A DNA stretch of 64,000 nucleotides from positions 19,672,472-19,736,471 of the forward strand of contig OY855914.1 in NCBI GenBank assembly GCA_963693305.1, in the 5' to 3' direction. Positions 46,701 through 59,700 of this stretch are shown here, in pieces; position 1 is the first letter of the stretch, and each line of letters starts with the position of its first letter. This stretch comes from Meandrina meandrites. Its lineage: Eukaryota > Cnidaria > Anthozoa > Scleractinia > Meandrinidae. The translations under genes were made by a program, and so were the position numbers. The notes under the pieces were generated by a model. It did no database searches. It was given only the letters and a program-made list of their open reading frames with translations, and had not been told where the DNA came from.

Positions 46701-49700
46701 TTAACTGCAAGCAAGCTGCAGGGCGACTATATGGTGTCTTAACATGAATTATATACCCAAAATTGCTACTAGAAGATTCACATCGGTTGAAACGTCTGTA
46801 TAGCATGAAGCTGAAGAGTGTAAATTTCGAATCGTCGAGAAGTGAAATCTGAGCTTCCGGTACGATGACCATTTTTCGTGGATTTCTGCCGTTACATTGA
46901 ATATTTCAAAAAAACTAACTTTATATCTTTCAGTTAGATACCTAGGCCTTCAAATTAACAAAGTATGAGCGAAATCTTTTTTTTTTTTTTTTTTTTTACC
47001 GTGGCCACGATTTTTTCGATTTTTACTAACACTCACTCTTAAATCTATTTTAAATGCGTCTCAATCTCGTCCTCAGAGGCCTCGATCTTTCTGGTCTTTG
47101 CCAGGAACGTGTCCAGCTTCGCCATAAGCGCGCGCTTGCATTATCACAAAAAACAAAGTCGATGTTCACATTCGAATGCAGGGTCTTGCGCGTGCTGTCT
47201 GTTAACCGCATTTTTTTCACGCTGAAGGAGAGACAAAAAAATCGAAACGTACCAGAAAGTGTTGTTTTATAGCACATCAACAATACTTTTGTTTAGTTCG
47301 TATAGTGTGATCGTCCGGGTGAGAGTAGTTCTGAGAAGAACTGTTGTTGGTGACTGACGTTTCGACAACCTGTGCGGAAGTCATCTTCAGAGTCTTCTAG
47401 ACTGTCTGGTAAGCCACGACAACAACGAACTACGTACGACAGTGTACAGGCAACCGACACATACCGACAGATTACTGGACGAATCATCCTACAACCCGAC
47501 TTCTCACAAAGCTACGACTATCAAGACTTTGACGAGACGAGCGCAACTGGTTTGTGACACAACAGGCAGTTTATCTGACGAAAACAAAGACCTTGACTGT
47601 GTTTTCTACAAGAACAACTACAACGCCGACTTCGTTAAACGAAACACTCACCGAACTACTGAAACTACAGAAACCAACAAGAACCCCACATCTGTTACGA
47701 CAACGACTATACCTTACATCAAGGGCACTTCTGAGACCATCGCGCGGATTCTACAACCTTACGATATCCGTGTAGCCTACAAGCCTATAACTACTTTACG
47801 ACATTTACTGACCAAAGTTAAAGACAGAGACGAACCTAACAATAGACAGGGAGCGGTTTACAAGATCAAATGCTCCGACTGCCAAGCCTCCTACATTGGA
47901 GAGACTGGTAGAAACGTCAACACGAAACTGACTGAACACAAAGTAACGAGCGACTAGAAATGGTGATGTAAACAATCACATTTCTGAACACCACCGACTC
48001 ACTAATCACAAAATTGACTGGGACTCTGCTGAATGTTTAACCTACAGTACGAACTATTTTCAACGACTGACTCTAGAGAGCTGGTACACAAACTTAGAAC
48101 AAATGCCTATCAACAGATGTCAACAACTACCGGCACCTTACAAACGACTAATTAACGACATAAAACAAAACCGACGAACAGACCACGAACAGAACGACTT
48201 AATTTGACTAACAATAGACGGATCGAAACTGACCAATTGCTGTTGACGGACTTAACACGAGTCTTACAGCCAATAACATCAAGGCTTAACTGACCAATCA
48301 GTTACAACGGACCAGACTTATAACATCACCGACTGACAACAACTTCTCACTTGACTCTGAAGATGACTTCCGCACAGGTTGTCGAAACGTCAGTCACCAA
48401 CAACAGTTCTTCTCAGAACTACTCTCACCCGGACGATCACACTATACGAACTACTGATACTCCTGGGTTCAAACCATTTACTATAATACTTTTGTTTATC
48501 TGTACGCGTCTGTCGTGAGAGCACATTGTGGACATTATTTCCATTGTTATTCGTTTTCATGGGTCGGTTGACGGTCATTGCGATTAAAAACTTGTCATGT
48601 TTGGCTTTACACTATCTTTGGTGTTTCCAGAACGAGGAATATTTCATTTTTTTTTTTTTTTTTTTTTGCGATGGCGTTAGTGTATACCACGGATATGTTT
48701 GTCCATGCTAAGTTTCGCTTTATACTATCTTTGGTGTTTTTAGAACGAGGAATATTCATGTGTTTATGCCCCTCTTTCAATGTTCTTTCGTTATAATAGA
48801 CTTTAAACAGATCGTTGGAGAGCCGGGTCTGTTGTTACTAATGGTGTTTTTAGAACGAGAAATAGTCATGTGTTTGTCCTCTTTCACGTGCTTTTATTGA
48901 AGGCGCGTTGGTGACCATGCTATGTTTGACTTTATATTACCTTTGGTGTTTTTAGAACGAGGAATATTCATGTGTTTTAATGTTCTCTTTTAGTTATAGC
49001 CTGCGAACGGATCGACAACGTTGGACCGCCGGGTCTGTTAATTGTTACTAATGAGATGCGATTTTCCGATCGACAACATCCACGTTTCGGGTCGTGTCCA
49101 TTCGACGAATCGATCGAATCGATTGATCCGACAGGCCTTATATCCAGCTAATAGCTAATGAGATGTAATTTTCCGATCGACAAGTTCCCTTCTCGGATGG
49201 AATCTAGTCGACAGTATTGGACATGAGTGTCCAATAAGTAATTTCCTAGTTGCATTTTGCCTCTGTGTCAAAAGGACTCTTCGTGCGAAACCATTCATAA
49301 GAACATGAGCTTCACCCGCACGTCCATTTTCATGCAAAATAGTCTAATTTTTATTTGAATGGTTTCGTCAAGGACTCGTTTTAAAAACGAGGCAAAGGGC
49401 AACTCGGAAATGGCCTACCCACATTCCAGTTTAAGAAAGCCCAGCTAAACAATAACATTAATGGAGGGATGGGGGGAGGGGGGGGGGGGGGGGGTGTTAA
49501 AGGAAGGTCCGCGCTATTGTCAGGAGGTATTTATCTAGGGGGGGGGGGTGTATTTATCTTACCTTCAGTGGCGTAAAACCTGGATTTATATACATTTGGT
49601 ATTCTTCGGGCTGGTCTTCTTGTTGAAACTTTAGTATACAAGAAAATCCGTTCACATCTAAACCTGCCTTTGGTTTTACAGCAAAATCACAGGCGTCCTT

Positions 49701-52700
49701 GGAGCGGAATCCATTTCCATTGAATCGTCCGGTGTTGAATATCTAAAAGTGATAAAACGTCATGAACAAGCTATAGTCAGGAGTTGTAAGATTTTGAAGG
49801 CATAGATAATTCAGTTTGTTGATGATCAATCGAATTGTGTAAACAAAATTGAAGAAAAAAGAAGGCCCCCCCCCAAAAAAAGCATAAATAGACGGGATTT
49901 TTTTAATCAGAGCTAATCTATAGTCGAACCAGAGTTGAGGCTCCATTAGGGAAGGGAGCGGAAGAAGGGGGGGGGGGGGGGGGGGGGGGACTGAGGCCTG
50001 TATGTCATTTATTTTGGGCTAAATATTCCGTATCCCGTTAATTTCGGTGGTTTGAGTCCCCAACTTTTGTGTTCAATATCCCGGAATCTCTTGCTTGAAT
50101 ATGCCGTATCCCTTTAATTTTTACCCCAAATATCCCGTTTCCCTACAATGTTTTTTACCTAAATATCCCGTATCCTGTATAACCCCTTATAGGGCCTCAC
50201 TATAACATTTACCTGATGCCTTGGTTATTCGCGGTTCACAAAGGTCTTTAAGCCGGGAGATTAGTAAATGGAAACTGACAGAGGTCTCGACAGAGTGAAA
50301 TGAAATCTCCCACGTAATTGTCAGGAAAAGATGGGAGGGAAACACAAGACGGAGTCCCGTTCTCTCGGTCCACACTTAACAGACCTCTTTCTTCAATTTT
50401 AAAACCATGTAGCCACAATACCCCAGATTCAGATTTTGCCAAGTTTCCGATTTTATCCTTCTGGCTGCTATAAACTGGGCAAAAATACATTTAACGTGTG
50501 TTTTTAAAGTTGGGTTGTTGTTATAAGTCCTGGGGCTATGCAACTGTTTGAATGTTTATTGTTCACGAGAATGGGACAAGGATATAATCCGATTGTGCTT
50601 ACGAAAAGTAAATAAATTGTCTAAGTGTTTCGTAATTTTCCGTCTCTCCGTCTGTCTGCCTACTATCTAGCGAGTTAGCTACCTAGCTTTATGTAATGCT
50701 TTGGAATGACTCATCTCGTTCACTATGTTAGATAATGGCTTTAATATATTCATGCTAGTTAGTCAGTCCTAAAAACACCTGTTTTCTCACCTGTCTCCTT
50801 GACAACATTTTTACTTGTTATATGGCTTAAAAAAATATTGATTACTTTTTAGAACGAAAGTTATCGCTTACCTGTGTACCATCCGTCTTGTCCAATTCCC
50901 AGCCTTCTTCAAGATCGGTAAGTTTTACTGTTATTTCTTGGTTGCCACTGTACATTTTGAAAGGCTTCTCCCGCGTTCGCTTCGAGTCAGGAAACCCCTC
51001 TCTATCTTTCAACTCCACTCGCTTGTAAAAGAAAGACAAATACACGACAAAGATGACAAAAAAAAAAACAAATGTTAGACCACATTTTAAATTTTATCTA
51101 ATAAAATGCATTTCAGTGTTAGTAATCCACAAGTGAAAATATAAGTTATGCATTGTTTTCGAGTACGGTGCCAAACATCCATCGCTCTGTCCGTCCGTCT
51201 ATCCGTCTTTATACAACAACCGAGTTACTGCGCGCATTGTGATTGGCTGATGCCTGTCATCTATTAGAGAACAGACGCACAAATGACGTCACTGCGTGGT
51301 GTGACTCGCACGCATGATCAGAGTTCATAGTCCAAATCAGTCTTCTCGGCAAAGTTTTTCAAAACTTGCAACAAAAACAACAACAGAAAGTTCAGCTTAA
51401 TTATAAATCTACACAGAGGAACAATTTGCCAAATACTCTACAACTTTCGAGACGTTTAACTGGGCTAAACAAGCTTGACGTAGACAGTGACTGATCTGAA
51501 AAATTATCGAAAGTTGTAAGTGTTTGTCCGATGCTCGAGTAGTTTGACGACGCTACGGAAAATCCATGAATGGCAGTTGAACGCCGTTGAACGCTTACCT
51601 TAGTTAAAGCTTACAGAGTACAAGTCTACAAAGGGAATGAAGGTCAGTTTCTTTCGCTGACATTTCATTTTGCTTTCATATTGCGTATTTCAAAATCAGT
51701 TTAACAGTGCTTCGTGATTACGGAAAACTATCTCGAAATGAAAACAACCTAGGCAGCTAGGCTCACCCGTAGCGGCGCTTTCATAATAGCGATACTGAAG
51801 TGTACAGAAGTCTTGTTATTGAATAAATCAAATAGATTCCGTTTTGCGGTGCGTCTGTTCAGTTATAGATCACAAAAGACGTCAAAATGAGGTAAGATCA
51901 TCAGTGACCCACTCGCTTACGGCTCAGCTCGTGGGCCACTTTTTTGTTCTTACCACGTTTTGACGTCATCTGTGATCTATAACTGAACAGACGCACGGCA
52001 AAATGGAATTAAATTTATCCGTACATCTATCCATTCACGGACGGCTAGATCGATTCATATTAATTTCTTTGGATGCATTATTAAACACAGCACGCTCCTT
52101 CCTCTCGCTCAATCGATCACCTACCCTCTTGGAATCCTCGTTATCGCTGTAGACGTAGAATCGTAAGTAAATAAGGTCGCTTTTGGGATCTGGCTTGTTG
52201 TAATAAACCGTCGCTCTTTTTTTCCTTGGCCCGCCACAGGCAAATATGCACCAGAGAGAGAAAATCTTGGTTTTGATGTGAATGGAGTCCTGTTTCACTG
52301 TGAACCAAGCTTTAGATTGGCTGCTTTTCTCCCATTTATTGGGCACCTTCTCCCAGCTGAGGACACCTTCAAATATTTGGGGGACGACCATGTTAGGGCC
52401 CTGGATTTAGATTCTTTTTAATTACAAACAACTTAAAGATCAAAGATCATAGTTTTGATTTACACTTTCGTGTACTATTAGACTTATTTACTCCTCCTGC
52501 CAAATTTCAATCCGTTCTAACATCAGAAGTAATTTATTTTAACATTTTATACTGCACGATAATTAAAGAAACTATCAATATTAGAACACTACAAAGTTGT
52601 TGTCGTTCTTTTAAAAAATATAATTTATCTTGATAATGTCAATATATTGCAAAACGGAAAAGTGAAGAGAACAACGGAAATCCTCCACCAGATTGTACTG

Positions 52701-54515
52701 GTACAACCTTTGCATTATCAGACTTAACATTACAAAGGGATTTTTGGCATTTCCAATATTAAAAGTTTAAAGAGGGGTATAACCTTCAGATTTTTTAGGT
52801 TAAGGAATTAAAGTACGACGATAATAACAAACAAACCATTTTCGTGGTCAGGAAACAGCTCACATCTGTAAACGGTAACCCATTCCTTCTTTGCTTTGCC
52901 CAGATCCAGGCAGTGTGGTACAATAATTGTCACTGGCTTTAGAAGTTCAATGTCATGAGGTTCACACTCAATCACGGGCGATATAAGTGTCCTATTAGAT
53001 GTTTCCGGGACATCCCGCAAAAACTCTGCTTCATTGTAGATCACACCAAAGAAGATACGCTGTTGGATTCCAAAGGGAATTGTATCACCATCAACGATGA
53101 TTCTGACGTCAGAGTCCAAAGCCGTGCACAACTCTCCACCCGCGCTGCTAAATGTGTCCTCTGCTCGTGAGATGTATTTTGGAAATGATCTCGGCAGTTG
53201 GTTTTGTAAGGCGTGGTCGCTGCAGCTTGACACATTCTGGTCTGCTTCATTTCCATTCTGTAGAATATAATGATGATAATGGAGATATACAGTTATAACT
53301 AAAATGAGTGAAAATCGCTCTTAAATCCATTCAAAAGGGTGGGCAAAGTGTTTTTTATAACTGATGAGACATACCTTTGATTGACTCAGAATAGGTCCGG
53401 AGAGAACGGGGCTTACGATACGCTCGAAACTGCAGGTTTCGTTATTGAAACCAACTCTAAAATTCTGGCCTGGCTCGAGGGCTTGAGGGTCTGGAGTTCT
53501 AATTTCTACAATATGTTCCTCAGTGTGATTGTGCATTCCATCGTGTGCGGTTTGTTTGGTAGCTCTAAAAAAGCAGCAAAAAAATGAAAAAAATGACACG
53601 GAATTAAACTTACGACTTTACTCCATCCAAAATGTTTTAGGCCAAGAATGTGTATGCTATTCCAATTTCCAGCCCTTGACGAAGACATTTTGGCATGTGA
53701 CTGTGTGGCCGACCCAACCTCACGTGACAAATTACTTTCTATATCATTATAACCTTGAGAAAGGCGCCGTGACGGCTCCGAAAGCTCGATCATGAAAGCT
53801 AAAACAACTTGACTTTGCTTTGGTATCTTATATCTAGCATGTCTTCGCCGGAGTCGGGAAACAATATCTCTAGTCGTACTCTATTTCACTTATATTTTTA
53901 CCATATTCTAATCCGTATATCAATGCTCTATTCTGTTCTACTTCACTCCATCGCGCTCCACTCCAAATTCAATCTCCTTTGCTACCCTAGTACACGTTAA
54001 GTATAATCTGTGCTATACCATTTCATTCCATGCTATTTATTTTGTTTTGGTAAATATACCATAACCCATATAACTATGTTCACTGGGAACTTACAGATAT
54101 TTTCGCACATAAAAGACAGCAACGCCAATCAGTGCAGTAACTATGAGGCTTCCTGATACAATGGCAATGGAATGATACAGTCCTCTGCTTTCTCGCTTAT
54201 CAACATCAGGACCGAATGCGATGACATTTTCTGAAAGAAATTTGACAACGAAACGGTTAGATCGTGATGCACTGAAGAACGGATCAGTTTATTCCAGTTA
54301 AACTAAAGGAACTAAGCTGTAATGTTTCCACGGACATTTTAGAAGACATTTAACAACGTACCACTTTTTACTTCTTCTAAATTTTTAGATATATTTTAGG
54401 GTGCGTTCAATTGACCCGATTATTCAAGAATTGCCATTTCGTCCATACTTCAATAAAAAGGTTGTTCCGTTCCTGGAATAATGCCCGCTATGTATGACAA
54501 AGACACTTCCTTCCT

Positions 54516-54571
<56 letters not shown>

Positions 54572-56688
54572 TAATTCTACTTTGGTCTTCGCACTTCCAG
54601 AAAGCAAGAGTAAGGGCTTTCTACTTCCCCTAACACTGGTCAGGCCGTGGTGAATATACCACGCAACCTAATTGCAATCAACTCCCAAACTTGTTTCTTC
54701 TCGTAATTGACGTTTTGAAACTCCTCTTTTATTTCTTCGTTCAAGAAAATGAGGAAAAGCGTCTTTTCCCGACTCCATTTTTGAGTAACAACTCGTTTTC
54801 CTCGCACATTTGACTATCGCTGGCGGTAGCCAATAAAAACGGTCGCTTATTCTGCTCCCTGGAAAAGAATGCTTAGAATACATTCCATGTATTCCGGAAT
54901 CGTTATAGCGACTCAATTGAACGGACATTCCGAGTTATTCTGTATATTCTTATTCTGGATTGAATCCTATCGAAAACACCTTTTACTTGTCTTTGTCACG
55001 TATTGCTCGTTTTAATTTTAAGAGCTTCAGTTGTTTTATTTTTTTTTTTTCAATCATCGTTTCTTTTGTCTTTTATGACAATTTTACTGTAAGTCGCTCA
55101 ATAAACAGTTCATTTACTAGTACATTGCGTTATTATTTTGACCGTAAACTAAGATCAAACGCGCGTGAGGAAAAGATCACTGGACATGTAAATCAAATCA
55201 AATTAATTGAGTTTTTCACGCAATTGTCCAGTTTGCAAACACCGTCAACCGGAGGTTGCATGGAAGCGAGGCTTAGGGGCCATCGCCGGCTAAAAATTAT
55301 AAAGTTTGTAAAAGATCGCGGAGAATTTCGAGTCGGAAAAAGCATTTCCTTTACAAATTAGCCACAATATTTTATCCTTGTGAGTGTAACAGTATAAAAA
55401 ATAAAATGTTACGTCTAACAGGAGAGAAGAAATTCTTAGGAGAAAGATTTTTTGTCGACTTCTCCACAATCGAATAGTTTAATCGTTGGACTTACAAGGG
55501 GTATTGCCATGGCACCGTCATAATTACATGCAGATGTGGCCAAAAAGTGCAATCTTTGACATAAGTTCCGATTTTTCCTGCGTTTAGAATAAAATTGTAC
55601 GTATCATACATTTTTTTTTCAATATTCCATTAGAATTTTGGTTTGATTTTGTGTCAATTTCCTTTATTTTCTAACTTTCTACGAAAATGGTAAATTCCCA
55701 GATGGCGGATCCAAGATGGCAACTCTAACGGTTACATCAACCCCCCCCCCCCCCCCCCGCCCCCGCAACCTCGCCCCCACGAAGAAGGAAAAAGCCCTGG
55801 GCACGAGATTCGTAGCTAATTTGTGAAGAAAATCATTTTCCTGGATCGACTTATTCTCATGCAATATATTAGTCTCAATTCTTCCTCAATGGACAAAAAC
55901 CAAACAATCAACCAACAAACCAACAAACCAACTATCAATTTCAAATGACCTTGGCAGTCTTTGCTCCATTTTGATGCCGTTTGTCCAAACGTTGATGTCC
56001 CGGATGGACACGAAACACAGGAGGTCTGGGCCTCTTGATCCTGATATTGGTCCTCTGCGCATGCCTGACAACTAGTAGTGTTGAAGAAGTAACCAGGTGG
56101 ACAGTTTACTAATAAATAAATACAAAAAAAAAAATCGAAAATAATAGTTAATAAGTTACGTTCCAGATTATTGATCTTATGTATCTTCAGAAACTAAAGG
56201 GGGTCGGGTTGCAGTTCTAGCAAGGTCTCGTAAGAATGGCTCGACACTCTTCGAAGGAACAATACAACAAACAATAGAAACACCCTTTAGTTTAGTGGTT
56301 TTTGAATAATCTTGAAGTTTAAGATCTGTTAAAAAATTGACAGTGCAGAAAAAAGCTTGGCTTGAGCAAGAACAAACTCAAACGTTGATTAACTTGTTTA
56401 CGGCATGACTGTCCGTTCTACAATATCACTTATTTCTGTTCTTCCCTTAAGGCTAGAAAGACCCACCGTAAACGCTATTTTAAGCCCTCCACGGGAAGTT
56501 CAATATATTTTTTTAATGACCCCCTCCATTGTTGCTAGCTATCTGGTGAAAATTTCTTACCAAACATTAATAAATAATAAACCCAGTTTATTTCTTTCAA
56601 ATACACCCCTACTGATATATTTGAAATACCCCCCCCCCCCCCCACCCTCCAATGTTCCGTATAACCCTTCTCTCTATTCAGCGCCCCC

Positions 56689-56755
<67 letters not shown>

Positions 56756-59700
56756 TAGTAGATAGTTAGGTAAATCAATCAATCAATCCATCCATCCATC
56801 CATCCATCCATCCATCCATCCATCCATCCATCCATCCATCCATCCATCCATCCATCCATCAATCAATCAATCAAATGCAATTAAAAAAAATAAAATACAA
56901 TAAAATAAATAGGCTCCTTAGCGTTTAATTGAGCTTCAGGTGTATTTGAAAATATCTGCATGTAAATAATCCACTTTCTTACCAGCCCTTATCAGAAACC
57001 TCAGGTTTTCAAATTCGTTCCTCTATCAACTCGTAGGTAAAGCGACTTACCACATTTGGTCCCTCTCAAAATTTGCCCTTTGTAACAAACAAGACCAACG
57101 AAGCGAAACACTGGTGGTTTTGATGTATCATATTCTAAAACAACTCCACCAATTCTGAGATTCAGGTCTGCCTCGTTCAAGACTGCTAGTATATCACTTG
57201 AAATCTGTTCAGTAGTATCGTTGAGGTCAACTAGGGAAGCATTGCTTGGCAGTGGGATTTTTACTGTAAATTTCACAGTAAGGGGAATTTGAACTTTTGA
57301 AATAAGTTTGCTATCCGATATGTCCCTTCTTCGAAGCGGTCCAATGTGTTCTCCGCATTCCACTTCGACATTCTGAATCGTGCATCCTCCGTTGTCATGA
57401 CAATCTACGGCGATAGACAGGTATTGAGTATAAAGCGCAATGAAGTTGCTGGCGATTTGTGCTTGCATTTCTTCTGCACACTGGCCAGCTAGATAGTGGA
57501 GCTCTGAAGCAAGGACAGTTGTTGCGTCGCGCGTTCCTGTAAATAATAAATAAGGAATAAGTTATATGGTTAAATAGATAACAGCTGGCAACCTGGTAAA
57601 ATGTTATTTGGTGACCGGAACTGGAAGCGAGTATCGATTGTTTGTCAAGGGTATTTGCCCAATGGCCCAATTTACGTGCGCTCACAGAGCAGGTCAATAA
57701 GCTATAGGCAAACTCGAAGGTTGGTCAAATTTTCTATACGGGGGGCTCGTGCAAATAAAATTGCCGAAATAACGAATCAAAACTATAAATAAACCACTTT
57801 CACTGTACGTTTTATTAAATAGATTGCTCTCAGAGTTATGCTTAACCCTTTAACTACCAAGTTTCTGTGGTTGTCTAAAGCTGTTTTCTGGGCTTAGGCA
57901 TTCCATAGGATTTCGTGACTGCATATAAGAAGCTCAAGTAAAAATATAAGGCTCAAATTGTCTTTGTGGCGTCAGTATCTGGCCGTTGCTTCTTTGATAA
58001 GCGAACAGTCGGGCTCGAATTTGACAAGTTTTGGCTTTATAAGTGTATTTTCGAGTCATTTTCCACTACAGAAGCCCCCAGGCTGGCATCATTACGCTAG
58101 AGAGGTGGGTAGAGGCAAACGTCTGAAAGAAACCAGGGATGAGAGATGACTTGAAAACGATTGGAATGCCTAAAGTATCCGTTTCGAAACATGACGGTTC
58201 ATGAGTGAAATTGTCTCTCTGGCCGTTCTGTGGATGGATTCCGAGACCTGCTGAGGCAATTTGGACGACTTTTGACTTAAAAGGAATGCAATCGGTGCAA
58301 AAATTTTGCCGGTAGGATTGGGTGGTTCCACTCTTATAAACAAATATATGTAATATATGCCGACATGCTGCCGACATGGCTGTAATACCCAGGTATTCCT
58401 TTTGGTCAGAAAGAAGGAAATGACAGGTTTTCAAGAATAGCTCTAATCGAATAGTAAAGAGTCCGCTAAAAGACTGATGGAAAATTTTCTTGGTGGATAA
58501 AAAGGAAAAGGCTTGAAGTCTGCTGCAAATGTACAGTTTTGGATTCTGAATTATTTTTTTTCATTAAGAAATGGAGGCAAAGATGTGTGTTTTTTTGCTG
58601 TTGTCCAATAAAGTGAAAAACGGGCATTTTTGGTTTTGTAGCAGAACAGACAACCATATGCAACGGAAATCCAGAGTTGTAGTCAGTTGACTTTTAAGGT
58701 AATGGAAATTATTGCTTTGCCACAGAAAGGGAAGACTGTTATCATGTGTCCAGATATATGAAACCTGCAGACTTTTTTAAAACACTGCTGGTGTTTTCGT
58801 ACAAATATGTCCGACTGGGTCTTAAAGGGTTAAACACTTAAACGGCTCGCTATCGATTTTTATCGGCTTTTTTATCACTGACTCGGGACTTCGCTCCTCG
58901 CAGCTATCATCAGCCGAAAGAATCCTTGAGGTCGCCGTTTAATTGTTAATAAACCACGCTCGCGACGCCAATCACATTTTCTGTGCTTTATAGTTGGTCA
59001 CTCGGTTATGTTGATTAATAATAAGGCTACTCGCCTTTTTAAAAAGGCGAGGTGTAGACCAAGTAGTCTTTAGTTTTAGTAGAAACTCTTTAAGATTACA
59101 AAAGAGAAACACGCGCGACATTTTGTTCTGTGGGCGATTAAAGTTCAATACTAGACTGACTGGTTTAAACTGATCACGTGACACAATAGTGTTCATCCGC
59201 GAAGATGAAAATTTTCAGAAACGAAAAATGACTGATCTGAATTTAGTGGGTTTCTTACGTTTTGTTTCGTCAGCTACATTTCGGCTTTCGAATGTTTTGT
59301 CCTAAAAAGTTTAGAATATGTAAAAATAAATAAGCCTATTAGCCGTCAAATCTTCGCTTCTCGGAACTTTCAGCAGATAGTTCCTTTACAGAAACACTCC
59401 ATTGTTTGGACACAAAGCAATTGGAGAACACATCACATTTGCAGGTTTCCAATTAAACACGACTGAGTTTCTACTAAAGATTATATAAGATTGCTCAGCC
59501 AATCACACTGCAGCAGCATTTGCATCATAACGCTACTTTAATTCTACTAATATCCGATAAAAACCTCTAGCCTAAAGTCAAACTTTTAAGCAGCCTTACT
59601 AGAGCAATCTGGCACTTTGTCCCTCGGCAGCCATTTTCCTTTAGCACCACAGAAATAGAACTCCGGTGGTTTGTTAACGAAGTCATACCCAACGCTGCAG

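Larger units (their letters stand above)
47296..48451 (+). mobile_element. Penelope-like element, 5' truncated, with 99-bp inverted terminal copies
   Basis: The outer 99 bp (47296-47394 and 48353-48451) are exact reverse complements by eye, starting gttcgtatagtgtgatcgtc. The inner frame is the C-terminal end of a Penelope-like reverse transcriptase: [12 protein letters not shown] (thumb), then [39 protein letters not shown] (GIY-YIG). An inverted copy of the 3' end at the 5' side is a known Penelope habit. It lies in the gene B intron 41844-49562. Confidence 0.85.

Noticed and set aside
54960..55361. 133-codon plus-strand frame in a gene B intron
   Set aside because: No recognisable motif; opposite to the host gene and AT-rich.
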